In this document: in pieces, positions 36,390 to 45,833 of the stretch
Layout: each line of letters starts with the position of its first letter
Numbering within the stretch: the stretch's first letter is position 1
Assembly (NCBI GenBank): GCA_035552155.1
Contig: DASZLX010000042.1
Coordinates: 15,207 to 79,206 of the forward strand
Direction of reading: 5' to 3'
Origin: DASXHY01 sp035552155
GTDB taxonomy: Bacteria > Verrucomicrobiota > Verrucomicrobiia > Limisphaerales > DASXHY01
DNA: 64,000 nt
The notes under the pieces: model-generated
The model's database searches: none
Told to the model about the DNA's origin: nothing
The model's input: only the letters and a program-made list of their open reading frames with translations
Program-made: the position numbers and the translations under genes

Positions 36390-39300
36390 ATGAAACCGAC
36401 ACCCAACCTCAAAGCACTCAACCCGATGAAGTGGCTTCTCCGCCGCTCCATAAAAGATGCAGTTCAATCCTCGCGCGAGCCGGCATTTTCGCGCGGCCCC
36501 GTCCGGACTGGTTTAACAACACTATGCGTGGCGGCCGTGGCCGGCGCCGTTTTGCTGACGCCGTCCGCAGCGCGCGCCTCGCTGATAGCGTATGAAGGGT
36601 TTAATTATGCGGCAGGGAGTGGCAATCTGACGGGGCAGGCGGGTGGGTTTGGCTGGGGCGGGTTGTGGCAAAGCGTCGTGGGCGGAAGTTCGAGCGTGCA
36701 GGCCGGGAGCTTGAGCGCGGTGAATGCGCCCTCGGGCTACAACTCCCTTTCCATCGGCAATGCGGCCTTCACTCCGAACGGCACCCGGACCGGGCGCTTT
36801 TTGGATACCTCGGCGACGGGGCCGTTCGGCCAGAAGGGTTATCTCAATGGGAATGGTTTTATCGGCGCTTCGGGAAAGACCATCTACATCAGCTTCATTC
36901 AACAGCCGGACGCCGCGAACAACAATTACTACGAGTTTGAATTCCATCGCGGTGATCTGAATGACCCCGGTCGCATCGGCGGCGTGGGCAACGACACCAG
37001 CGGCAGCAGCAGCGTTTATCTGCGCACGCCCAGCGCCGCGCAAACCGCGATTGGCGCCGGCAGCGCGGCCGCGACTCTTTACGTCGTTCGCATTGATTTT
37101 CTCGGAGGCAACGACACGGTTTACGTTTATCAAAATCCCACGTCCTCGACTGAGCCCGGCACGCCGACGCTGTTGGAGACCAGCGCGGGCGACATGTCGT
37201 TTAACGGCATTTCATTGGGAGCGTTCGCCAATGGCCGCACAGTCGTTCATGACGAGGTGCGCGTCGGCGAAACCTGGAGCGACGTGGTCAGCCCGGCCGG
37301 CACATACAGCACGGGTGTTTGGGATGGCGGCGGCTCGGACAATAACTGGAGCACGGTCGCGAATTGGGACAATAACACGCTGCCGCCGTTTCCGATCCTC
37401 GTGACATTCGACGGTAACACGAGACTGGCCAACAACAATGATCTCACCGGCATCTCCGTAAACGGCATCACGTTCGATGCGGCGGCGGGCGCGTTTACCT
37501 TGAGCGGCAACAGCCTCGGATTGAATGGAAACATCGGGTTCAGCGCCAATCCTGCCGCGCCCATTACCCAAACGATCAACCTGCCGCTGACACCGACGTC
37601 GGATTTCGGCGTGAACACCACCACGAACGGCAATCTCGTCCTGAACGGCGGCATTACCTCCGGCAATATCCTCACCAAATCCGGCGCCGGGACTTTCACG
37701 CTGGGCGGCACGAGCACGGTCAGCGGTTTTAATACCGTCGGCGGCACGAATATCCTCACGGGAAATTTGACCGTTAATAGCACCGGCGGCCAATGGTTCT
37801 ATCTGGCAAACGGCGGAACACGCGGCGGCGTCGCCGGGTGTGCGAGCACACTGATCATTCCCAACGGCGCGGTCCTGACGGTTACCGGAACTTACGCCGA
37901 TGCCGGCGTGATTGGCCGCGACGGCGGCACCGGCACTGTGATTCAGAATGGCGGCACATTTAATTTCGCCGTCGGCAACAATAACTCCCTGTTCGTGGGC
38001 GCTTCGGGCGCCGCTGGCACGCACTCGGAATACGATATGAACGGCGGCGTGCTGGATATGAGCGGCAACACACTCGGCATCGCCCTGGGCGCCAACGTGG
38101 CCATCACTTGCGCGGTCAATCAAACCGGCGGCGTCATCACGAATGTCGGCACACTCTCTTTCGACCCCTTCTTTACGCAGGGTCACGGCATTTATAACCT
38201 CACCGGCGGCGCCATCTATCTCGAGTCGGGCGGCATGACGGTTTTCTCCGGCGGCGGCTACGACATCAATCTCGGCGGCGGAACGGTGGGAGCCGAAGGC
38301 AGTTGGATTTCGCCACTGAACCTGACGCTGACCGGTTCCAATGGTCCGGTCACCTTCAACCCTGCTGGCAATACGATTCTTTTGTCGGGTAACCTTTCCG
38401 GCCCCGGCGGTCTGACGGTTTCGGGCGGCGGCACTCTGGAATTGTCCGGTGCCAACACTTACACCGGTGACACAACGATCACCGCGGGGAGCACGTTGCA
38501 ACTCGATACCACCGGCAGCAGCGCGGGAGCGATTCGCATCGCCAATGGCGGCAGCCTGAATCTGAACTTCGGCGGCAACTTTGTTTTCGGAAGCCTTTAC
38601 ACAAACGGCGTGGCGCTGCCAGTGGGAACCTACAACGGTGGCAATTTGCCCGGATTCCTCGTCGGTTCCGGCAACGTGCAGGTGACGAGCGGCATCAGCA
38701 CCGGGCTTTGGACCGGCCTGGGTGGGAACAACAATTGGAGCACGGCCGGAAATTGGGATAACAATGCGGTCCCGATCTTCCCGCGCGCGTTGACGTTTGG
38801 CGGCACCTCGCAGCTGAACAACAACAACGATCTGGACACCATCACCATCAGCGGCATCACCTTTAATTCGGCCGCGGGCGCTTTCGTGCTGAACGGCAAC
38901 GACGTCACCTTGAGCGGCAACATTGGCTTCAGCGCAAATCCGGCGGCGCCCATCACCCAAACCATCAATCTCAACATGGCGTTGAATGGCGACAAAACCA
39001 TTGATACCCCGACCAACGGAAATCTCACCCTCGGCGGCAACATTTCCGGCCCCAATAGCAAATTGACCAAGAACGATGCCGGCACCCTGACCTTGAGCGG
39101 TTCGGATTCGTTCGCGGGTTATATCTTGAATGGCGGCACTAACATCATCACCGGGAACGTCTCCGTCAGCGGCACGAGTGGCAGTGTTCTTTACCTCGGC
39201 AACGGGGACACCAATGACAATGGCACCCTGGTCATTCAATCCGGGGCCTCGTTGACCATGAGCGGCAATTTTGATGACGCCTTTGTCATCGGTCGCGACG

Positions 39301-41267
39301 GCGGCAGCGGCAGGGTCATTCAAAATGGCGGCACGTTCAATTACAGCAATCCCAACCACACCGATATATTTATCGGCGCCACCAGCCATCCCGGCACGCA
39401 GGCGGAATATGACATGAACGGCGGCATATTGGAGATGAACGGCGAGACGCTCGGGGTCGCGCTGGGCGATAGTGGCGTGGCTTACACGGGCATACTGAAC
39501 CAAACCGGTGGCTCCATTAATGGCGTGTTCAACCTGGACTTGGGCGCGGTGCGTGCGACCGGCCGCGGTGTTTATAACCTGAGCGGCGGCAGCATCACCA
39601 TCGACTTCGGCGGCATCACCTCCGATAGCGGTTCGTATGCGGTCAATCTGGGCGGCGGCACCATCGCGGCTTCCTCCAGCTGGGCCTCGCCGCTGAACAT
39701 GAACCTGACGAACCTCAACGGTTCCGTCACCTTCAACATGAACGGAAATATCATCACCCTGTCGGGCATACTGTCCGGCAACGGCGGTTTGATTGTGGGC
39801 GGACCCGGCACGCTGGAACTTTCCCGAACCAACACTTACACCGGCGACACCGTGGTCAGCCAGGGTGTGTTGCAATTGGATGCGGCCGGCAGCCTGCCCA
39901 GCGCCATTCGGATTGTCGATAACGCCCTGCTGAATCTGAACTTTACCGACACCCTGAATGTGATCGCTCTCTACACGAACGGCGTTGCGCTGCCGTCGGG
40001 AACCTACAGCGCTGCCAATCTGCCGCAGTTCATTCAAGGCACCGGCAGCGTGCGCGTGACCAGCCTGATCTTCAGCACCGAACCGCAAAACCAGGTGGTC
40101 TATTTGAACAAAGGACAGTCGGCCACCTTGACCAGCGGCGTCACGGGCGGCTCGGCGACTTATCAATGGTATTTGAACAACAGCCCCGTGGCCGGCGCGA
40201 CGGGCAGCACCTTGATGCTGTCCGGTCTGCAGATCACGAATGGCGGAAACTACTACGTGGTCGCCACCGGCGGTTCTGGCTCGGTCACCAGCAGCGTGGC
40301 TGCCGTCACTATTTATGCCATCAATAACAATCTGTTCGTTTATGACGGCTTCGCTTATCCCGCCGGTTCCGTGGATGGCTCCAGCCAGAATGGCGGATTT
40401 GGTTGGAACGGTCCCTGGCAGCAAACGGATGGAACCGGCGTCATCATTGCGGCGGGCAACCTCGTCGGCGGCGCGAATGTCCCCGCCGGTTACGATTCCC
40501 GCTCGATTAGCAATTGCATCGAGGTCCCCTCGAATGCCCAGACTCGTTCCGGACGATTCTTCGATTGCTCAAGCAGCAGCCAGCTCTCCCAGCAAGGGTT
40601 TGTCGATGCCAATGGAAACCTGGGCGCGGATGGAAAAACGATCTACCTCAGCTTCCTCCAGCAACCGGACCGCACTTCCGGATTCTATGAGCTCGAGTTT
40701 CACAAGGGCAACCTGAGTGACCCGGGCCGCATCGGCGGTATCGGCAACGACGCCGGGGGCAATACGGTCAACCTGCGCGCGCCCAACGGCGTGAACAATC
40801 GTTCGCTCGGAGCGGGAAGCACGGCTCCCAACCTCTATGTGGTGCGCATCGACTATAAGGCCGGCAACGATGACGTGTTCGTTTATCGCAACCCGACTTC
40901 AGGCACCGAACCGGCCACGCCGACGCTGGTTGTTTCGAATGTCGCGGATATGTCCTTCAACGGCGTTTCCGCGGCGGCTTACAACGGGCCTGACGTGAAA
41001 CACGACGAAATCCGGCTGGGTGCGACCTGGGCGGACGCCATCGGTCTGGCGGTGTCCAACCTGTTGCCGCCGGTCAAGACGGCGAACGGTTTCAGCGTGC
41101 AGTTTGCCGCCACGCCGGGATACACCTACCGGATACAACGCGCCACGTCGCTCACCGGTCCGTGGACGGACATTTCCACGAATGCCGCGCCGACGGATGC
41201 GTTCATTCAGTTTGAAGATACGAATGCTCCTGCCGGCAACGCGTTTTATCGGACAGTGACTCCGTAA
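36390..41267 (+). CDS. Giant secreted protein with autotransporter-type beta-strand repeats and two EGFNY modules
   Basis: 1,625 residues; the signal peptide (TTLCVAAVAGAVLLTPSAARA) follows a long basic leader, so the start may be the internal ATG at 36426. Residues about 65-300 are a jelly-roll module beginning YEGFNYAAGSGNLTGQAGGF. Two long beta-helix-like blocks follow, about 310-770 and 774-1225. Each opens with NNWST-type NWDNN and contains LELSGANTYTGDTTITAGST or LELSRTNTYTGDTVVSQGVL, the autotransporter-associated beta-strand signature. An Ig-like domain (about 1230-1310), a second EGFNY-type module (YDGFAYPAGS) and a YRIQRATSLTGPW ... FYRTVTP ending complete it. There is no C-terminal beta-barrel. 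It is probably a surface or released polysaccharide-binding fibre. Confidence 0.88.
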   Translation: MKPTPNLKALNPMKWLLRRSIKDAVQSSREPAFSRGPVRTGLTTLCVAAVAGAVLLTPSAARASLIAYEGFNYAAGSGNLTGQAGGFGWGGLWQSVVGGSSSVQAGSLSAVNAPSGYNSLSIGNAAFTPNGTRTGRFLDTSATGPFGQKGYLNGNGFIGASGKTIYISFIQQPDAANNNYYEFEFHRGDLNDPGRIGGVGNDTSGSSSVYLRTPSAAQTAIGAGSAAATLYVVRIDFLGGNDTVYVYQNPTSSTEPGTPTLLETSAGDMSFNGISLGAFANGRTVVHDEVRVGETWSDVVSPAGTYSTGVWDGGGSDNNWSTVANWDNNTLPPFPILVTFDGNTRLANNNDLTGISVNGITFDAAAGAFTLSGNSLGLNGNIGFSANPAAPITQTINLPLTPTSDFGVNTTTNGNLVLNGGITSGNILTKSGAGTFTLGGTSTVSGFNTVGGTNILTGNLTVNSTGGQWFYLANGGTRGGVAGCASTLIIPNGAVLTVTGTYADAGVIGRDGGTGTVIQNGGTFNFAVGNNNSLFVGASGAAGTHSEYDMNGGVLDMSGNTLGIALGANVAITCAVNQTGGVITNVGTLSFDPFFTQGHGIYNLTGGAIYLESGGMTVFSGGGYDINLGGGTVGAEGSWISPLNLTLTGSNGPVTFNPAGNTILLSGNLSGPGGLTVSGGGTLELSGANTYTGDTTITAGSTLQLDTTGSSAGAIRIANGGSLNLNFGGNFVFGSLYTNGVALPVGTYNGGNLPGFLVGSGNVQVTSGISTGLWTGLGGNNNWSTAGNWDNNAVPIFPRALTFGGTSQLNNNNDLDTITISGITFNSAAGAFVLNGNDVTLSGNIGFSANPAAPITQTINLNMALNGDKTIDTPTNGNLTLGGNISGPNSKLTKNDAGTLTLSGSDSFAGYILNGGTNIITGNVSVSGTSGSVLYLGNGDTNDNGTLVIQSGASLTMSGNFDDAFVIGRDGGSGRVIQNGGTFNYSNPNHTDIFIGATSHPGTQAEYDMNGGILEMNGETLGVALGDSGVAYTGILNQTGGSINGVFNLDLGAVRATGRGVYNLSGGSITIDFGGITSDSGSYAVNLGGGTIAASSSWASPLNMNLTNLNGSVTFNMNGNIITLSGILSGNGGLIVGGPGTLELSRTNTYTGDTVVSQGVLQLDAAGSLPSAIRIVDNALLNLNFTDTLNVIALYTNGVALPSGTYSAANLPQFIQGTGSVRVTSLIFSTEPQNQVVYLNKGQSATLTSGVTGGSATYQWYLNNSPVAGATGSTLMLSGLQITNGGNYYVVATGGSGSVTSSVAAVTIYAINNNLFVYDGFAYPAGSVDGSSQNGGFGWNGPWQQTDGTGVIIAAGNLVGGANVPAGYDSRSISNCIEVPSNAQTRSGRFFDCSSSSQLSQQGFVDANGNLGADGKTIYLSFLQQPDRTSGFYELEFHKGNLSDPGRIGGIGNDAGGNTVNLRAPNGVNNRSLGAGSTAPNLYVVRIDYKAGNDDVFVYRNPTSGTEPATPTLVVSNVADMSFNGVSAAAYNGPDVKHDEIRLGATWADAIGLAVSNLLPPVKTANGFSVQFAATPGYTYRIQRATSLTGPWTDISTNAAPTDAFIQFEDTNAPAGNAFYRTVTP

Positions 41268-41304
41268 AATAAAACGGTTTAAGAGCAGTGTTGAGAAAAC
41301 ACGG

Positions 41305-41334
41305 AAGTTGCCGGAGCAATCACTCCGGCAACTT
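41305..41334 (+). terminator. Hairpin terminator after the beta-strand repeat gene
   Basis: A 12-bp perfect stem (41305-41316 with 41323-41334, AAGTTGCCGGAG and complement) with a 6-base loop, followed by TCTAAAG. It lies between the adhesin gene and the GH32 gene, so the latter may have its own promoter or depend on read-through. Confidence 0.65.
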
Positions 41335-41383
41335 TCTAAAGACAAAACATTGATTGGAAACAATTGAGAAAGAAGTTTTTTGG

Positions 41384-44300
41384 ATGAGTTGTACTCGATT
41401 TGCGCGGTGTCCTGCATACAATTGCAAAATTAATAAAACGAAATTTTGGCGGACAATGTTTCTGGCCGCGCTGCTTCCCATCGGCGCCGGCCTTTCGTTT
41501 GTTCCGGCTGCCCAGGCGGCAACCGGTCCGCTGGCTTACGAAGGTTTCAATTACCCGGCCGGCAGTTCTCTGAACGGACAATCTGGCGGCACCGGCTGGA
41601 GCAATGCCTGGGTGGATGTCAGCGAAAATCTCGGCGAGACGGCCAATGCCAGTGGCCTGAGCGCCGGCAGCAACGCGCCCGCCGGCTTCGACAACCGGTC
41701 CGCCGGCAATGCGGCTCATATCAATAGCAGCAGCCGTTGCGGACGCTGGTTGGACCGCTCGCCCACCGGCAGTTTTGCGCAAGCCGGATATTTGAATGCC
41801 AATGGCGATATCGGCGCTTCCGGCAAGACGCTTTACCTCAGTTTTTTGCAGCAGCCGACCAGCACGGCGCAATTCTACGAATTCGAATTTCATCGCGGTG
41901 ATTTGAGTGACCCTGGCCGCATTGGCGGCATCGGCAATGATTTGCCCAATGCAACCACCGTAAACTTCCGCACGCCGGACGGCGTCCAAACTCCGCTGGG
42001 ATTGGGCAACACGAACGTGAACTTTTACGTCGTGCGCATCGATTACAAGACGGGCAACGACGATGTCTACATCTATCGCAATCCGACCGGCTATTCCGAA
42101 TCCGACAATGATCCGGTCCTGACCATGCTTTCCGCGGGCGACCTGTCGTTCGATGGAATTTCGCTCGCCGCCTATCTCAACGGTGTCACGGTCAATAACG
42201 ACGAAATTCGCCTGGGCGAAACCTGGACAAGCGTCCTGGGCAACCCGCCGGATTTCACCTTGCAGCCCACGAATCAAGCGGCTTACGTCGGGCAAAACCT
42301 TTCGTTCAACGCGTCGGCGCAGTCGAGCCAGCCGCTAAATTATCAATGGTATCGTGGCTCCGATCCGCTGGCGCTTCAAACCAATACGGACCTCACATTG
42401 TCCAACGCACAACTTGCCGATGCCGGCCATTATTCCGTGACCGCATCCAACGCCTTGGGCGTCGTGACCAGCGCCATGGCGACCTTGACGGTGCAAACCA
42501 TTTCCGCGGTTATCTCCACTCCGCAATCCGTGACAGTCGGAACTGGCAGCAACCTCGTCATCAGTGCCAGCGTGGGCGGTGCATCGCCCGTGACTCTGCA
42601 ATGGTATCGCGACGACACCGCGATCGACGGCGCGACGAACGCGACCTACTCGGCGAACGACGTCGATGTATTCAGCGCCGGCCAATATGAGTTGGTTGCC
42701 AGCAATGCGTCCGGCGTGGTCACTAGTTCCGTCGTGAATGTCTCCCCAAACTTTGGTGGCTTGCTGGCCTACGAGGGTTTTAATTACGGACAATCCAGCA
42801 GCGACATCGGCGGCGCCAATGGCGGCTTCGGCTGGTCCGGCGCCTGGCTCAACCTGGGTGGGGGCGCCTCGACTTCTTATTCCAACAACCTGGTGGCGGC
42901 CGGCAATGCGCCGGCGGGTTACGACGCCCATTCGCTTGCTGGTTATTTGTTCCAACCGATCTCCTCCCGCAAAGCCCGTTATCTCGATTGCTCGCCCACG
43001 GGCACATTCGCGCAACACGGCTACATCGATGGCAACGGCAACATTGGCGCGGATGGCTCGAGGCTCTATATCAGTTTCCTCCAGCAGCCCAGCGATTTGG
43101 TCCAGTTCTACGAATTCGAACTGAAGCGTGATGACCTCGGTGACGGCGGCCGGATCGGCGGCATTGGCAATGACACCGGCGATACGCACGCGCATCTGCG
43201 CATTGAATCACCGGCCGGCGGCGCTTCCACTTTTTACGATCTCGGGCCGGGCAGCACGGGAGTCAATTTTTACGTAATGCGGATTGACTATCATACCGCC
43301 GGCGACACGGTAATCGTCTATCGCAACCCAACCTCCGTCACAGAACCAGCCGCGCCCACGGTGGCCGTGTCGAACGTCGCCGACATGTCGTTCGACGGAA
43401 TTTCATTCGGCGCCTTCCTCAATAATATCACCGTATCGCACGACGAAGTGCGCGTTGGCCAGACGTGGGCGGATGTTTTGGGCAACACGGTGTCGCAGTT
43501 GCGATTGTCGCAACGGACCGGCAACACTTCGAACCTGCTCCTGGCGGCGTCGCCGAATTATACGTATCAATTGCAAGCCGCCACCAACCTGAACGGGCCG
43601 TGGTCGAATATTGGAACCGTGGCCGCGTCGAGCCTGGGCATCGGACGTTTCGTGGAAACGAACAGCACCAGCGTCGAAAGATTTTATCGCGCGACGAATG
43701 AAAGCGGCTGGTCCGCGTCACCGACAACGAGCGGTGTCATCGCGGACTTTGAGGGTGCCACGTACGGAAATTGGACCGTCACCGGCACCGCTTTCGGCTC
43801 CGGCCCGGCGCAGGGCGCGCTTTCCGGCCAGCAACCGGTCAGTGGTTACATCGGTTCCGGCCTGGTCGACTCCTACCTGAACGGGGACGGCTCAACCGGC
43901 ACTTTGACTTCGCCGCCGTTCATCATCACCCAGCCGTATCTTAATTTCCTGATTGGCGGCGGCAGCCTTCCCGGTCAGGCCTGCATGAACCTCATCATCA
44001 GCAATGCCGTCGTCGCGACCGCCACCGGCGCCAACAGCGAAACACTCACGCCGCGCCAATGGGACGTCAGCGCCTATGTGGGTCAAACTGCCACGCTGCA
44101 AATCGTGGACTCGGCGACGGGCGGATGGGGGCATGTTTTGGTTGATCAAATCGCGTTTGCTGACACGGCTTTTCCCTCGCTTTCACGCAGCCTGATGCTG
44201 ACCAATTCGCTGCTCAACCTGCCGGTGAAAAACAGCGCGCCGATGAAACGCGTCACCATCACGGTCGGTGGAAAAACCGTGCGCGACTTCAATATCAAAC

Positions 44301-45781
44301 TGGCCGATGGCGCGCCGGATTGGTGGTCATTTGTTGATGTGTCGGAATTTCAAGGCCAGACGGCCAACATCACGGTGAACGCGCTGACGCCGGGTTCAAC
44401 CGGCTTGAGTTCCATCGTGCAAACCAACGGCATTGTGGGCGCCACGAATTTGTACCAGGAAACCTTGCGCCCGCAGATGCATTTCTCGACCCAGCGCGGC
44501 TGGCTCAATGACGCCAACGGCATGTTTTACTATAACGGCCAATATCACCTCTATTATCAGCATGACCCGTTCAACTGGGATGGTTCGGGGCAAAAATGGT
44601 GGGGCCACGCGGTCAGCGCGGACATGGTGAACTGGCGCGAACTGCCGGAAGGAATTTATTCCCACAGCTACGGCGATGACGTCTGGTCCGGCAGCGCGGT
44701 CGTGGATACCGCAAACACCGGCGGCTTCAAAGCTGGAACGAATGACGCGATCGTGGCCGCGTTTTACAGCACCGGCCGCGGCGAATGCATCACTTACAGC
44801 ACCGACGGCGGGCAGTCATTCATTGATTACAGCAACAACCCCGTGGTCACCCATGCGGGCACGGGACGCGACCCGCACCTGTTTTGGTACGCGCCCTCGA
44901 ACTATTGGGTCATGGCCGTGTACGACGATTCCGGCGGCAACGGCGTGCAATTCTACTCGACGCCGGATTTCCGGCATTGGACATTCCGTAGCAAGATTTA
45001 CAACGGGTTCTTTGAATGCCCCGACATGTTCCAACTGCCGGTGGATGGAAACTCGAACAACACCATGTGGCTCTTGAACGACGCCAGCACCGGCTATCAA
45101 CTGGGGCAGTTCGATGGCGTCACGTTCACGCCTTCGACGGGGAAATTGCCGGGCAATGCCGGCCGCGGCTATTACGCCTCGCAGACTTTCACTTCGATGG
45201 CGCCCGGCGACAACCGCAAGGTCCGCATCGGTTGGGCGCAGCTTTCCATGCCCGGCATGCCCTTCAACGAGTCGATGTTCTTCCCGACGGCGCTGACCTT
45301 GAAAACAATTGGAGGCAACGTCCGGCTGTGCTCGCAACCGGGCGGGGAGATCACCAACGATTGTGTGAACACTTATTCCTGGACCAATCTCACGCTCAAT
45401 CCGGGCTACAATCCGCTGTCCGGCATTCGCGGCCAATTGTTCGATGTGCAGGCCCAGTTCACGCCGGACTCCGCGTCGTCCATCAACTTCACGCTGTGCG
45501 GAGTCACAATTTCGTACTCCCCGACCACGCAGCAAATCTCCTGCAATGGCGACACGCAATCGCTGCCGCCGGTCAACGGAACGGTCAGCCTGGAAATCAT
45601 CTGCGATCGTCAAACCGTTGAAATTTTCGGCAATGGCGGCCAGCTTTACATGCCGATTGCGGGAACGGGTTACAACGCGGCCAATGAGCTTCTATCGCTG
45701 GCCTCCCAGGGCGATTCAACCGTATTCCAGAGTCTGAAGGTCAATAAATTGAAATCCATCTGGCCAGTTTTCAACCAGTAG
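41384..45781 (+). CDS. Secreted multidomain fructan hydrolase (levanase/inulinase type), GH32
   Basis: About 1,465 residues from the ATG at 41384; the longer reading begins with TTG. The order is: signal peptide (FLAALLPIGAGLSFVPAAQA); EGFNY jelly-roll module; two Ig-like domains; second EGFNY module; an internal FYR-type module (YQLQAATNLNGPW ... RFYRATNES); a levanase-type jelly roll at about 783-927 (DFEGATYGNWTVTGTAFG, NFLIGGGSLPGQACMNLIIS, WGHVLVDQIAF); and the GH32 beta-propeller from about 1020. All three catalytic motifs are present: WLNDANG (nucleophile Asp), GRDPHLFWY (transition-state Asp) and FECPDMF (acid/base Glu). It should hydrolyse beta-fructans outside the cell; the transporter and fructokinase genes follow. 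Levan versus inulin cannot be decided. Confidence 0.93.
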   Translation: MSCTRFARCPAYNCKINKTKFWRTMFLAALLPIGAGLSFVPAAQAATGPLAYEGFNYPAGSSLNGQSGGTGWSNAWVDVSENLGETANASGLSAGSNAPAGFDNRSAGNAAHINSSSRCGRWLDRSPTGSFAQAGYLNANGDIGASGKTLYLSFLQQPTSTAQFYEFEFHRGDLSDPGRIGGIGNDLPNATTVNFRTPDGVQTPLGLGNTNVNFYVVRIDYKTGNDDVYIYRNPTGYSESDNDPVLTMLSAGDLSFDGISLAAYLNGVTVNNDEIRLGETWTSVLGNPPDFTLQPTNQAAYVGQNLSFNASAQSSQPLNYQWYRGSDPLALQTNTDLTLSNAQLADAGHYSVTASNALGVVTSAMATLTVQTISAVISTPQSVTVGTGSNLVISASVGGASPVTLQWYRDDTAIDGATNATYSANDVDVFSAGQYELVASNASGVVTSSVVNVSPNFGGLLAYEGFNYGQSSSDIGGANGGFGWSGAWLNLGGGASTSYSNNLVAAGNAPAGYDAHSLAGYLFQPISSRKARYLDCSPTGTFAQHGYIDGNGNIGADGSRLYISFLQQPSDLVQFYEFELKRDDLGDGGRIGGIGNDTGDTHAHLRIESPAGGASTFYDLGPGSTGVNFYVMRIDYHTAGDTVIVYRNPTSVTEPAAPTVAVSNVADMSFDGISFGAFLNNITVSHDEVRVGQTWADVLGNTVSQLRLSQRTGNTSNLLLAASPNYTYQLQAATNLNGPWSNIGTVAASSLGIGRFVETNSTSVERFYRATNESGWSASPTTSGVIADFEGATYGNWTVTGTAFGSGPAQGALSGQQPVSGYIGSGLVDSYLNGDGSTGTLTSPPFIITQPYLNFLIGGGSLPGQACMNLIISNAVVATATGANSETLTPRQWDVSAYVGQTATLQIVDSATGGWGHVLVDQIAFADTAFPSLSRSLMLTNSLLNLPVKNSAPMKRVTITVGGKTVRDFNIKLADGAPDWWSFVDVSEFQGQTANITVNALTPGSTGLSSIVQTNGIVGATNLYQETLRPQMHFSTQRGWLNDANGMFYYNGQYHLYYQHDPFNWDGSGQKWWGHAVSADMVNWRELPEGIYSHSYGDDVWSGSAVVDTANTGGFKAGTNDAIVAAFYSTGRGECITYSTDGGQSFIDYSNNPVVTHAGTGRDPHLFWYAPSNYWVMAVYDDSGGNGVQFYSTPDFRHWTFRSKIYNGFFECPDMFQLPVDGNSNNTMWLLNDASTGYQLGQFDGVTFTPSTGKLPGNAGRGYYASQTFTSMAPGDNRKVRIGWAQLSMPGMPFNESMFFPTALTLKTIGGNVRLCSQPGGEITNDCVNTYSWTNLTLNPGYNPLSGIRGQLFDVQAQFTPDSASSINFTLCGVTISYSPTTQQISCNGDTQSLPPVNGTVSLEIICDRQTVEIFGNGGQLYMPIAGTGYNAANELLSLASQGDSTVFQSLKVNKLKSIWPVFNQ

Positions 45782-45833
45782 TGATCGCGCACCGGCGGCC
45801 TTTCCGATAGGATGGCGTCGAACTAATCACACT

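Noticed and set aside
37212..40424. A 1,070-codon open frame on the minus strand opposite the beta-strand repeat gene
   Set aside because: It lacks recognisable motifs and a signal peptide, and its composition follows from the codon bias of the plus-strand Gly/Asn/Thr-rich repeats. It is a shadow of the real gene.
36580..41000. Repetitive appearance suggesting a CRISPR or satellite array
   Set aside because: The repetition is at protein level (beta-strand repeats and duplicated modules). There are no identical short repeats with unique spacers; no CRISPR array was seen anywhere.
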